Origin: Clytia hemisphaerica
Lineage: Eukaryota > Cnidaria > Hydrozoa > Leptothecata > Clytiidae
Assembly (NCBI GenBank): GCA_902728285.1
Contig: CACVBU010000917.1
Coordinates: 1-64,000, forward strand
Reading direction: 5' to 3'
Length of the DNA stretch: 64,000 bases
Each line of letters begins with the position of its first letter. Position 1 is the first letter of the stretch. The notes under the pieces were generated by a model. It was not told where the DNA came from, did no database searches, and saw nothing but the letters and a program-made list of their open reading frames with translations. Both the position numbers and the translations under genes were made by a program. Of the stretch, positions 23,159 through 33,525 are shown piece after piece.

Positions 23159-26100
23159 CTAAGCTAGCAAAGTCAGCGATAATTTGATTCCATCATGATC
23201 GGATAAGTTCACACATTTACGAATAACTTCAATACCATACTCGTGCACCAATTCCTTATGTGTCCAAATTTGATCAAGCATTTTCCCATCGATATGTGTT
23301 GGAAAGTTCGGAACTAAATCATAATCTTGGAGAATGTCAGCCAACAATTGATCATGCTCCATTTCAAAGCCGTCCATGTTGAAGTCTCCTAAAATGATAT
23401 CAATTGTGTATCTTTCAATAAATTGAGCAAGATTGTAACAGAACACATCGCGTTGAATTCTTGAACTTTTATAGAGAACCAAAACACAAAATTCCTTTTC
23501 AGTAAATTCAGCTTTTCTAAATTTTACAAGAGAAAAGCATGATGAATGATCATACTCATCAATATCAATAAAAGAAGGAGAATGACAAACAGTAATACTG
23601 TTGAATTTATGCTGGTCAATATTATGACTAAGAATATAATAAGGAAGCTTTTCATGAATACTTTGTTTGTCTTCCTCAGAATGCTCATAACTCATCTGTG
23701 TCTCTGTTAGACATAACAAATCATTTTCATACAAAAATCTGTCCTTTTGAATGTCAACTGCATGTCGTTTTAAAGATCTTACATTCAATAGGCAAACATT
23801 TAAATTAGAACTGCACCTCATAATATCTGAAACTCTTTCAACTTTGCTCTGACGCAATCGTGTGTATTCTTCAATAACTTTATCACTACAGACAAAAGCA
23901 CTACGTCGATATTGACCAGTAAAGTACAAACCATTTAAATTTTTCACTCGGCTCATTGCAACATACATTTGACCAGCATTGAACTTTCTTTGCCTTGCAA
24001 GGTCAAAACTAACGACTACAGAATCCAAAGTCAATCCTTGAACTTTGTGCACTGTACAAGCATAAGCTAGCTTAAGAGGAAATTGTGTCCGAGAAATAAT
24101 AGGTGAAGTGTATGGATTTTTTTTGTCAAAGGGAAAATTTACCTCACTCTTTTCAATGGGAACAGTTTCAGTGGACTTAGCATATTGGTCTTTACTTTGA
24201 GCTTTTATTCCAGCCGTCTTATCGTCTAGTTTAACATAAATCAGCTCTGCTTTATTGTTTCTGAATTTTACGTCAGTGACGGTTCCAAGTTGACCATTGA
24301 TCAACCTATCCTCTATATCAATATTACTAATAAGCATTACTCTTGCCCCTATTTTCAAATCAAATAGAACTGATAAGCCACCTGTATCGTTAAGTGGCAG
24401 GTTCTTAACCTTGGTAATTTGAGATTCAGTAAAATCCCTTGGATAAACGTCCATAGCTTCTACATGTATTGTTTCCGAGGGCAGAGTATCTAATCTTTGA
24501 ATATTGTGAAGATGGACTGAAGCATTTTCTGCAAACAAATGCAATGATTCTATTGGATAATCAGGGTGTTCTCGTGTTATCAGTCTAGATTTAATCATAC
24601 TTTCATCATTACTATTCAATTCACCTACTCTTACATTGTTCAAGAGATCAATGAAGTCAGAGTCATCCTTTTGACGCATAATCTCATCTAATTCAGCTAG
24701 TTTGAATAGGTGCCATAATTTGAATGCACCAATAATAGGTCCCTCAGTTGAAAATACTGGACTTTGAAAAATTGGAGGTAATTGAAAGAGGTCTCCACAA
24801 ACAATGATACTTTTCCCTGCAAATGGTGAGTTGTCATTTACACCAAAAATTTCACATAATCTTGTATGGATGTTCAAAAGCTGTTGCGACGAAATCATAG
24901 ATATTTCATCAATTATTATCAACTTTACATGATGTAATTTATTTCTAATGGCAGTCCTTTGTTTGTCAGCCATATTTCTGAATTTTCCAACTGGAATACT
25001 CAATCCTGTGTGTACTGTGGTGCCAGATATATTGATAGCTGCTATACCAGTTGGGGCCAATTTAATAATACGTGGCTTCTCTAGCTCATCACTTTTATAT
25101 GCTAAGACTTTTGACAAACAATTGTAGATACATTTAATTAAGTGAGATTTTCCTACGCCCGCACCACCTGTTAAAAATATTCTCAATGGTTCTAGTAGTA
25201 CAGGATTATTGGACTTGGAATTTTGCACATACATTTTTCCCCAATTTAGTACTATATCAAAAATATCTCTTTGCTTAGAATTTAAAGATCTTATATGGGT
25301 ATTGATTTGGTCATCAGTTTGCAAGCCATGAACTGTTTGAGTAAATGGTGCAAAATTTTGTTCGATTTCATGACTTCCATCATCATTTTCACTGTCTGAT
25401 GAGTTGCTCATTAGGTCTTGCACTTCATCATTTTCTTGTTGAGCAAAGGCATCTTGATTATGCATAAGGTCATTACGATAGTTTTGAAGTACTAAATCAA
25501 CAAGATGACCATCAGGTTCAAAGATTTGCTTGTTCTCGTTAACAACTGCATTGACTTCATCTAAATTGAGCTTCAGCACATATGAACCATCAAGTTTCAA
25601 ATCATTCTCTTCTGATCTAAATGGGTAAAACAACATTAGAATATGGTGGGAAAATTTTTCTGGATGTTTGTTTTTGTTAGGAGTGTAGTACCTCAAAACT
25701 TTTGGAACTTTACGAAGCTTAAGTTTTTCCTTACTGTTGAGTAATTTGGCTGATTTTGGAAGTGTTTGGGGTTCTTGATGATTCACTGCACTTGTTGAAT
25801 CATCTAGTACAGTAGGCTGCCAATCATTTTCATCATTTGTATTTTTTTTTGTGTCTAATGTATAGTTTGCACAGAACGTGGCATAACACATAGTATTGAA
25901 TTGCCCTGTGTTTGGGCGGTCAATATATCTGTTTAATATATTTCGTTTGAAAAGATCATCAGAATCCTCAGGCAATTCCTCAATTTCTTCTTTTGACTTG
26001 AAAATCCTGTACCTTTGATCAGGTAAGTTAGTGTTAACAAATGAAATAGCAGGAAAGCATTTTCTAAGCCACAGTTCAGGCATTGTTAAGTAAACTGCTT

Positions 26101-29100
26101 CCTGGATTGAGCATTCTCTATTAGAGTTGTAAACTTTGGCAATTTTAGACATTTTCTCAAACTGACTGTCGTTTGAATCTTTGGCCTGTTTTAATGCTTC
26201 TTGCATTGCAGTTGAACACTTATCTTCACTTTTTGAAAAATAGGCACACATGTATGTAACTGCCTTGTATGCATTAAAAACTGGCTGAATATCGATATTG
26301 GCCTCCCATGCTAGGAGGCCTTCTGCAAAATAATTGTTGACAAAACAAGAATATGGGTCACGTTTTAGAAACAAATGCTGATCTTTGTCTGGTGAGATTG
26401 ATAAGTAATATTCATATGTTTCATAATTTAACCCTAAAGAATTCAAAATTGTATCAATAGATCCAATTTCAATATACTCAGGCTTATCAGGATCCAGAAT
26501 GTTTCTCTTTTTAGGATGCAAATTTGTATCTATATACTCTTGAACAGTTTGGATCACATTATTTCTAGCAACCAAAATATCATGTTTTTCAGTTTCAGGT
26601 AACCCTTCAGGAAGCGGTTCAGACAAAATAGTACGCTTGCAGAAAAGTTTTCCAAATTGAAATCGGCATTCATTTTTGCGATATTTACTACAAGTTCTTG
26701 AATGGGAGTGTATTTGATACTTAGTGACTAAATTCCATAATTCAGGACTTTCTTCCCTATCAGGAACATTAGCAGAAATAACACTATCTATGTGTTCAAT
26801 ATACTTTTCTTTTCCATCTTCAAGTTTTGGGACATCTTTAGCCCAAAGCAAGCAATGATCATGTGGACTACCCCTGAAAGTAAATTCTACTCTGAGAGCA
26901 TAGTATGTAATTTTTCCAAGTTGGCCATCCATTATTATCTCTTTGAAAAACAACTCTTTTCTATATTGATATTGACGCACAAGCACAATAGGATTGCTAT
27001 TAAGTAGGGCACATCTAGATTGGTAATCAAGAAGTTCATGATCAGTATCAGCATCCCCGCTTAATTGTCTGATAATGGTAACAAATTCATCCCACCGTAA
27101 ATCTGCACAAGAGAGAGTCATAAAGTATGTTGGGACACCAAGTTGTTTAACCATTGCAAGAACATCAGATAACATATGTTGCCAGTATGCAGGGGTTCCT
27201 TTAATAGTACTCATAAACTTGTATGCATTATCAGATGCTACACAATTTTGAATTGTATCATTAAAATTATTTGCTAATAATCCCGCAGTCAAGTTGGAAT
27301 TTGAAATTCTCATTGCGATATTGATCTTACTTCTAAGGTTAAGCTGTAGTAAAATTTTGTGAGCAAAAAAAATGTAATCTGAATCCGAAGCAAACTTTTG
27401 AGTGTAATTTAAAAGACGCTGATTAAAGTACTTTGTTGGCGACAATTTTATATCTCGCTCTACGTTATAACCAAATTTCCCAGTAGGAAAAAGATGAGGA
27501 TGGGCTAGCTCTTCACAGAACTCATCTTGTGTTAATGAATTGGGGGTTTGACCTTCACCTGGAGCTAAAATTGCATTTTCATCATCTAAAATAATGTTTG
27601 GCACTTCTGATACAATAACTGTTTCACATGTTGGTGTTCGATACGCACTGAGTGGATCATCAGAATCAAATTCATTCTCTAATTGCTCTTCAAAAGGCTT
27701 AATTAAAGTAACTGTTGTATCATCTACAAATCTTATATCATTGGAAGAAGCGCTTGATACGGAATCATTATTTGATAAAACCCTTTCAACATATTCATCA
27801 TTAGTTACTTGGTCGATGCTTGACATATCAATATTTATATCATGATACAAAGGATTATTATTCACTAAAAAGTCCAAAGTTTCAAAAACTTTCTGTCGTC
27901 TTACTTGCTGCGAAATAACAGGGTTTTTGTAGGATATTTTTCTTTTTAATTCAATATTTATTACCCCACTACTATCACTTCCTCTAGGAAGTACTTTGCA
28001 TACACCTGGTGTTTCAATGGGAACATTGCATATTGCACCTTGTAATTTAGGGAATTCTCCTTTACGCATTATCATGACTTTAGAAAATAAAATTCTTTGA
28101 GCCACTAAAATTCTTTCCAGTTTTCGTATATCATTTAGATTATCTGGGAGATCAAAAATTTGAAGTTTGTTAGAAACAGACTGGCATGGGATTTCTCCCT
28201 TCATTAATTTTCTATGACAGGTTGTGCATACGTAGAAATTACCATCAAACGAGGTTACAGGATTAAAATTTTCTATTTCTTCAAAGTTGACCAATGAGAA
28301 CTTTTGTTCATCAAAACCAAACACAGATTTTTTAAACATACTGCGGTTACACATTACACAGATGTAAGAAGGACCCTTCTGTTTTTTCTGCTTGAAGTTC
28401 TCAACCCTTTTTCCTGAATTAAGTTTTTTGTTGTTAATGTAAGAGGATTTTGCAACTTGCCGCATCTTTTCTTTTTGCTGTTCATGTTTTTCTGACCCTT
28501 TATTCAATTCACGTAAAGATTTTGTAACTTGCCGCATCTTTTCTTTTTGCTGTTCATGTTTTTCTGACCCTTTATTCAATTCACGTAAAGATTTTGTAAC
28601 TTGCCGCATCTTTTCTTTTTGCTGTTCATGTTTTTCTGATCCTTTATTCAATTCACGTAAAGATTTTGCAGCTTTGCACATCTTTTCTTTTTGTTGTTCG
28701 TGTTTTTCTGATCCTTTATTCAATTCACGTAAAGATTTTGCAGCTTTGCACATCTTTTCTTTTTGCTGTTTGTGTTTTTCTGATCCTTTATTCAATTCAC
28801 GTAAAGATTTTGCAGCTTTCCGCATCTTTTCTTTTTGGTGTTCATGTTTTTCACTACCTTTAAGTTCTTCAAACCTTCTTTTACGCGAAGCTTTTTTTTG
28901 CCAACATAATACCTCTTTCGAAATCACTCTTTTGGTATTTTCGTATGCGTGAAAATTGGTTTTCAAATAAATGACATTAAACAAATTTGCCCTATACTCA
29001 GATCTTATGTAATTCTTTATTTCACTAATATTTCCAAACTGCAAAAGTACTGAAGTACCAATTTCACCAGGAACTTGATGACCCTTTACATCTCTACTAT

Positions 29101-29890
29101 GGGAATCAAAAACAAAATATTTTTCATTGTAATGGAGCACACCTAAACAATTTCCAGCTATTACTAAGACGGCACCAGAATGTTGCAACAAAAGTTCTTC
29201 ATTGACAAAATTCACTGAAATACCTTCATTCTCGAAATATCCTTCAACAATATTGAAATCTAGTGAACAGATACTATTTCCAACTGCAATAACTTTCTGG
29301 AATTCTTCAATTAACGGTGATTGTCTAGTGATGCCAAGATTTTTAAAATTTAAGTCCCCTTGATTTAAAACATAATCCAAATCATGAGTCTTCCAAAGTG
29401 ATAATTTTCTAAGCTGTGCATAGCAAATGGCAAAAAAACAATTGGACGAACATTGTATACCAGCAGTCTCGCCAAACTTTGAATTTCCTTGATGAAAAGA
29501 ACCTTGAATACTTTTTATCTTTTCCTGTGGTGGACCTGGATTAAGTTCTATATCACCTGACAATAGTAATGTATAGTTTACTTTAAAAGTAAAAAGAACT
29601 GGCTCTGGAAAATTATACCCTAGATTTGGATACTGAACAAACATTCCATTCTTTGAAAAATGCATAAGATCAAGAGGTGTTTGAATTTCGACCGTTTCGT
29701 AAGACTTAGGGATTGCAAAGACTAAAAGTGTAAAAAGTGCTATGAATCTAACGGGTTTCAATAATCGAGAAAAAGCATTTTTAGAAAATTTGGAGCCGAT
29801 AAAAATGGACTTAGAAATTGACTTCACATTTCTCTGAGCTGTGTAGGCAAAGCCTCCTATCAACGCACGGTATGATTCAATGGATATCAT
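23159..29890 (-). CDS. Helentron Rep-helicase-endonuclease polyprotein, intact
   Basis: 2243 codons without a break. Residues 45-62 are hydrophobic. Residues 111-120 read SGDIELNPGP, a 2A-like ribosome-skipping motif. Residues about 125-310 resemble the herpesvirus-tegument-type (C76) deubiquitinase, with GIQCSSN (C147) and FDSHSR (D262, H264). Six 24-residue repeats occupy 345-488. A CxxC...CxxC segment lies at about 510-570. The Helitron-type HUH nuclease has HDH at 1010-1012 and tyrosines at 1213 and 1217. A PIF1-family helicase follows: GGAGVGKS at 1575, IIIDEIS at about 1655, GDLFQLPP, and VAMSRVKNL near its end. The last 220 residues are an APE-like endonuclease (LLNVRSLK, LTETQ, ILGDFN, LSDHDG). 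The C-terminal endonuclease identifies the Helentron/Helitron2 group. Confidence 0.92.
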   Translation of the reverse strand: MISIESYRALIGGFAYTAQRNVKSISKSIFIGSKFSKNAFSRLLKPVRFIALFTLLVFAIPKSYETVEIQTPLDLMHFSKNGMFVQYPNLGYNFPEPVLFTFKVNYTLLLSGDIELNPGPPQEKIKSIQGSFHQGNSKFGETAGIQCSSNCFFAICYAQLRKLSLWKTHDLDYVLNQGDLNFKNLGITRQSPLIEEFQKVIAVGNSICSLDFNIVEGYFENEGISVNFVNEELLLQHSGAVLVIAGNCLGVLHYNEKYFVFDSHSRDVKGHQVPGEIGTSVLLQFGNISEIKNYIRSEYRANLFNVIYLKTNFHAYENTKRVISKEVLCWQKKASRKRRFEELKGSEKHEHQKEKMRKAAKSLRELNKGSEKHKQQKEKMCKAAKSLRELNKGSEKHEQQKEKMCKAAKSLRELNKGSEKHEQQKEKMRQVTKSLRELNKGSEKHEQQKEKMRQVTKSLRELNKGSEKHEQQKEKMRQVAKSSYINNKKLNSGKRVENFKQKKQKGPSYICVMCNRSMFKKSVFGFDEQKFSLVNFEEIENFNPVTSFDGNFYVCTTCHRKLMKGEIPCQSVSNKLQIFDLPDNLNDIRKLERILVAQRILFSKVMIMRKGEFPKLQGAICNVPIETPGVCKVLPRGSDSSGVINIELKRKISYKNPVISQQVRRQKVFETLDFLVNNNPLYHDINIDMSSIDQVTNDEYVERVLSNNDSVSSASSNDIRFVDDTTVTLIKPFEEQLENEFDSDDPLSAYRTPTCETVIVSEVPNIILDDENAILAPGEGQTPNSLTQDEFCEELAHPHLFPTGKFGYNVERDIKLSPTKYFNQRLLNYTQKFASDSDYIFFAHKILLQLNLRSKINIAMRISNSNLTAGLLANNFNDTIQNCVASDNAYKFMSTIKGTPAYWQHMLSDVLAMVKQLGVPTYFMTLSCADLRWDEFVTIIRQLSGDADTDHELLDYQSRCALLNSNPIVLVRQYQYRKELFFKEIIMDGQLGKITYYALRVEFTFRGSPHDHCLLWAKDVPKLEDGKEKYIEHIDSVISANVPDREESPELWNLVTKYQIHSHSRTCSKYRKNECRFQFGKLFCKRTILSEPLPEGLPETEKHDILVARNNVIQTVQEYIDTNLHPKKRNILDPDKPEYIEIGSIDTILNSLGLNYETYEYYLSISPDKDQHLFLKRDPYSCFVNNYFAEGLLAWEANIDIQPVFNAYKAVTYMCAYFSKSEDKCSTAMQEALKQAKDSNDSQFEKMSKIAKVYNSNRECSIQEAVYLTMPELWLRKCFPAISFVNTNLPDQRYRIFKSKEEIEELPEDSDDLFKRNILNRYIDRPNTGQFNTMCYATFCANYTLDTKKNTNDENDWQPTVLDDSTSAVNHQEPQTLPKSAKLLNSKEKLKLRKVPKVLRYYTPNKNKHPEKFSHHILMLFYPFRSEENDLKLDGSYVLKLNLDEVNAVVNENKQIFEPDGHLVDLVLQNYRNDLMHNQDAFAQQENDEVQDLMSNSSDSENDDGSHEIEQNFAPFTQTVHGLQTDDQINTHIRSLNSKQRDIFDIVLNWGKMYVQNSKSNNPVLLEPLRIFLTGGAGVGKSHLIKCIYNCLSKVLAYKSDELEKPRIIKLAPTGIAAINISGTTVHTGLSIPVGKFRNMADKQRTAIRNKLHHVKLIIIDEISMISSQQLLNIHTRLCEIFGVNDNSPFAGKSIIVCGDLFQLPPIFQSPVFSTEGPIIGAFKLWHLFKLAELDEIMRQKDDSDFIDLLNNVRVGELNSNDESMIKSRLITREHPDYPIESLHLFAENASVHLHNIQRLDTLPSETIHVEAMDVYPRDFTESQITKVKNLPLNDTGGLSVLFDLKIGARVMLISNIDIEDRLINGQLGTVTDVKFRNNKAELIYVKLDDKTAGIKAQSKDQYAKSTETVPIEKSEVNFPFDKKNPYTSPIISRTQFPLKLAYACTVHKVQGLTLDSVVVSFDLARQRKFNAGQMYVAMSRVKNLNGLYFTGQYRRSAFVCSDKVIEEYTRLRQSKVERVSDIMRCSSNLNVCLLNVRSLKRHAVDIQKDRFLYENDLLCLTETQMSYEHSEEDKQSIHEKLPYYILSHNIDQHKFNSITVCHSPSFIDIDEYDHSSCFSLVKFRKAEFTEKEFCVLVLYKSSRIQRDVFCYNLAQFIERYTIDIILGDFNMDGFEMEHDQLLADILQDYDLVPNFPTHIDGKMLDQIWTHKELVHEYGIEVIRKCVNLSDHDGIKLSLTLLA

Positions 29891-30050
29891 TTCAAAAATA
29901 AAAAAATATATGTAAATCTCTGAGACTCAAATATTTTCTAATGTATATAAATAAGATATTTGTAAAAGCTGACAATGCAGCTTGGTATTGTAATCACTGA
30001 CAATGCAAGTGAGTTTAACTTTAAAGCTGGTCGATACGTACACAGCTGAT

Positions 30051-30210
30051 GCCTCAACAGAATTCAGTGGCCCGTAGTGCATGAACCTGAAGGGAAAAAA
30101 GGCCTCAATCAGATTTAGTGGCCCGTAGTGCATAAATCCGAAGGGCAAAAAAAAAGCAAAAAAGAAAAAAAAATGCCACAATCAAATTCAGTGCAGTTAA
30201 TGAATGAATA
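30051..30210. repeat. Tandem repeat upstream of Helentron ORF, period about 51-71 bp
   Basis: GCCTCAA..AGT GGCCCGTAGTGCAT..GAAGGG occurs at about 30051 and 30102, with a third diverged copy at about 30173. It lies 160-320 bp before the ORF start and could be part of the promoter or 5' terminal region. Confidence 0.6.
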
Positions 30211-30636
30211 TGAAGTGGCAAAACAGGCTTTGAACAGTTCTGAGGAGCAGAACTGCTAGGCAAATATGAAAGTAAATACTTACTATTTCTTCTTTAATTT
30301 AAAGTAATTTTGATTAAGTTGATCTCACGTTAACAGCTATGGACACGACTGGACTGGCAGTATATTGACTGGAAGATTTAAATGTCAGCAGCTTTGAGCT
30401 ACCATATTTGGCACATTTGATAAAAAAAACTACCCGGATGTGGGATTGTGAGCATTGATTGGCTAAACAGAATGTTTTGATCACGTGTTCACGGAACACA
30501 GAACACCCGAGAAAAAACGCCCACACGCCATTATTTCGCCCGAAAAATTTTCTCGATACATACATACATACATACATAGAAAGGCTATCGTAATACTTTC
30601 GCTAGGCGAAATTAATAAGAAGAAAAAAAATAAGAC

Positions 30637-30788
30637 CACAAATCAATGTCTTTACTTCTTCGAAAATTTTCAAAAAATTTACTTCAATGGAAAGGAAAGA
30701 TATTTTTTTGAAATTGACAACTCAACTTCTAACAACATTTGTTAACCTTTTTTTTTTTTAGAAGAAGTAAAGACATTGATTTATGTGT
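30637..30788. repeat. Inverted repeat, arms about 25 bp
   Basis: CACAAATCAATGTCTTTACT at about 30636 pairs with AGTAAAGACATTGATTTATG at about 30765, and both arms extend through the adjacent TCTTC/GAAGA. The arms are almost perfect. Position between the PolB donor and the Helentron ORF fits a 5' subterminal inverted repeat of the Helentron. It could equally be an independent MITE or snapback. Confidence 0.6.
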
Positions 30789-30890
30789 TGATAAAAAAAA
30801 TAAAAAATAAATGAAAAAAATAAAAAACAAAAACAAAAAACAATCAGATAAACTAATGAAAAAATCCTGAAAAAAAACTTTAAAATATAC

Positions 30891-33045
30891 CTTGCACATT
30901 TTGAGATGCTTTTCAAGGATGTTTTGCATCCATGAAGGCATTAGTCGCAAATCCATGCTGCGTGGTCTCTCTTACTCTTTTGCGAGCTTAGTAGACGTGA
31001 TATATTTTTGATCCATACGTAATGGGTATTTCCATCCTTTCCAATCAAAAGTAGGTTGACGTGATGAGCTGCATCTCGTTGTTCAGTCACGCGAAGAGGG
31101 AAAAATGCGTCGTCCTCATATCCGATAACGTTGATCGAAAAATCCTTGTTTTGCTTTTCAAATTTCGAAATGTTATTTAATGTCACCGGGTATTCTATGC
31201 CTCTCATGTCGAGCTCGAATTCATGTTGAATGTAGTGGTTGACACGTGCGCGGTGTGCTATCTCTTCGTTTTTAAGTTTAGCAGACAGCACAGACCAGAG
31301 GAAACATTTATTGTCTCTTTCATTCTAAATGTTGATACATGCCCCTTTCTTCATAATTGAAGGAGGTAATTCGATGTAAGAGGAAGCTTTCAGAGGGTTA
31401 TATTTCAAAAGACCCAGTTCGACAGGTAATAGATGATCTAGTACCCAACCACTACCATTTCGGATAAATTTCTCAAGAGAGTCATTTATTTGATCTGTAG
31501 CAGTTCTCAATGCCTCCTCTACATCAGTAGCCTCAAGGATCGTAAAAGGTTCAGACTTTAAGCAGATTGGAGGGTTAGTTTTAACCTCCTTTCTGTCAGC
31601 TTTACAAAATACCACAAATAAAGAAACGATACCTTTTACTCCCTTTTGTTTCTTATTGTTAATTAGTTCACCAAAGGCGTTTTGTATGTGCTCAGAATTA
31701 AAGTCACTATCTTGAGGAAGTTCTTGTTTATAAACTACGGCATCCTTATTCATAGCTTGGGATACGATTGTAGGTTGACCGGCGCCGAGTTGATTAGTAG
31801 AAGTTGTAGCTGAGGATTCGATCGAGGATGAGGGAGCCTTGTCGCAAGTTCTCAGATGGAATTGGAGATTGACCTTACGGGTAAAAACTTTTTGACAGAA
31901 TTCACACTGGAGAGATGACTCTGAATCAATGAAAAGAAAAAAGAAAAAAATGAATACCCAGCTATGAAAAAACTTATAGTGCGTTCACAGGGTTTAATAA
32001 TTTTCTTTTACTTAAGTTGATTCATAAATTAAAAAGCGCAATAAAAAAGTGGAAAGAGACAAAAAACGAAAACGATAAGTAAATATAAATCAAAATGAAA
32101 ATAAATTATAGTATACTATCAATAGTGAAGTCTATTTCTTGCTCTTGCGAAGCTTCTATTTTCGCAAACTGCTCCTCTACTGAATCTTGATCAGTCATTT
32201 TCGTAACATACTCTTCTACCATGTCAACTGGGAGAAATTCCATTTCTATCTCAGGGAGTTTTAGTAGATCTAGACATTATCATCGTTTGTTGTAAGCTGT
32301 ATGGAGGTTGTTCGATTGGGCTTGGTTGTTGTTCGATTGGGTTTTGTTGTAGTTGTTGGTGTTCGTTTGGAAATTGTTGTTGTCGTGGTTCGATTGGAAA
32401 GTGTTGTTGTAGTAGTTCGATTGGAAATTGTTGTTGGTGTTCGTTTGGAAATTGTTGTTGTCGTGGTTCGATCGGAAAGTGTTGTTGGTATTGTTGGTAT
32501 TGGGGTTGTTGTTGATAAAAATCATTGAGCGGAAAGTATTGTTGGTCGAAATTTAAACATTGTTGGTAGGTTTGTTGCGGTTGTCCATAGACTACAAACA
32601 AGAAAAAAAAAAATCATAGAAGTCATGAATCGAGCTGAGATTAGGCTTGAATATGCTTTGAGAATTTCAAAAATCAGACGACAAAGTTGAAATGTGTAAA
32701 TCCACTTAAAAAGAATAACCAAAAAAACCCTCTTCAAAAATAAAAGAGCATCTCAAAAAAAAAAGATAACAATAAAACCATAGAATTTAAATATTCATTT
32801 CATATTCTCAAAACCATCTATTTAACAACAACCATTTTCCAAACGAACAAAAATAAATTCTTACAATCAGGTCGCATCCGACATTTTAAGTTTTCGTGAG
32901 TTCTCCTGTACGCATCCTGTGAGAAAAACTTTCCACAATAGCAACATTGAAAAGGTTTTTCTGTGTGCTTATACAGGTGCTTGTGTAATTGGTTTTTCGA
33001 TGGAAAAACAGCATAGCAATAGTAACAACAGTTAGACTATTCCAT
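30891..33045 (-). pseudogene. polB: Polinton PolB, 5' exons: C2H2 fingers, Q-rich and N-terminal region
   Basis: Three exons precede the Helentron-filled intron. Exon 1 (32865-33045) has two C2H2-type fingers (CYYC, CCYC) and a TAG at its third codon (33037-33039). Exon 2 (32117-32591) has Gln-rich repeats (HFPIEPRQQQFPNEH) and then an acidic tail in a shifted frame (frame change about 32250-32275). Exon 3 (30891-31920) has a C2HC finger (CEFCQKVF), ILEATDVEEAL, SSYIELPPS, ISKFEKQN and THYVWIKNISRLLSS. TAG at 31325-31327, TAA at 30941-30943 and a frameshift near the final finger break it. Donor/acceptor phases (1, 1, 0, 0) agree across all five exons, which supports the model. Confidence 0.82.
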
Positions 33046-33127
33046 TTTTAAAAATTCAAGAGAAGTTAAGTCGTTGACGAATCAAATAAAGTGACAAAAT
33101 TTCTTAACAAAACTTTAAAATTTATAC

Positions 33128-33206
33128 AGTTGAACTCATGTAATTCGAATTCTCAAGGTACCGAGAATTTTGTTCGAATTACATGATTCTCGAACTAGAT
33201 GAGTTT
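33128..33206. repeat. Hairpin resembling a pogo/Tigger-type terminus
   Basis: TACAGTTGAACTCATG begins a hairpin whose arms TCATGTAATTCGAA (33136-33149) and TTCGAATTACATGA (33173-33186) are perfect complements. CAGTTGAAC with a preceding TA and internal TTCGAA resembles pogo-type TIRs. It lies between the divergent PolB and + strand gene sets. A second terminus was not found. Confidence 0.45.
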
Positions 33207-33389
33207 TCGGACTTAGCTTCAGTTAATCCCACCCCATTTAATTGATGTTTAATTGAGCAGAGACGCAAAGGCCGCGCGCGACTAGGCGTGCCGTAGGCGC
33301 GCCCTGGAACAACCAAAAAAATAATAAAAAATACACCCCCCTAACCACTATCACCAAAATTTCATATCCCTTTAAGATATATATTGCGT

Positions 33390-33524
33390 TGGGTTTCGGT
33401 CGCTAAAAAATCCCTCTTCCATTTCCAACATGGGTTTCGACCGGTAAAATGGGTTTCGGCCGTTAGGTTGGGCTTCGACCGCTAAGCTGGGTTTCGACCG
33501 CTAAAGTTGGGTTTAGACCGCTGA
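33390..33524 (+). repeat. 19-bp minisatellite (TGGGTTTCGACCGCTAAAN)
   Basis: Units start at about 33390, 33431, 33450, 33469, 33488 and 33508. The last units are in frame with the following ORF, so the repeat may have replaced or extended its N-terminal coding sequence. Confidence 0.75.
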
Positions 33525-33525
33525 C

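Larger units (their letters stand above)
22955..30788 (-). mobile_element. Helentron insertion in the PolB intron (ends approximate)
   Basis: The intact ORF lies wholly between the PolB splice donor (30890/30889) and acceptor (20991/20990), so an intron of about 9.9 kb has been created by insertion. Boundaries are my estimate from inverted repeats either side. Helentrons insert between T residues without target duplication, so exact ends cannot be read off directly. Confidence 0.7.

Noticed and set aside
28674-28952. + strand Cys/Phe-rich frames
   Set aside because: Antisense of the 24-residue repeats in the Helentron protein.
32301-32528. + strand Val-rich frame
   Set aside because: Reverse complement of the Gln-rich PolB exon 2.
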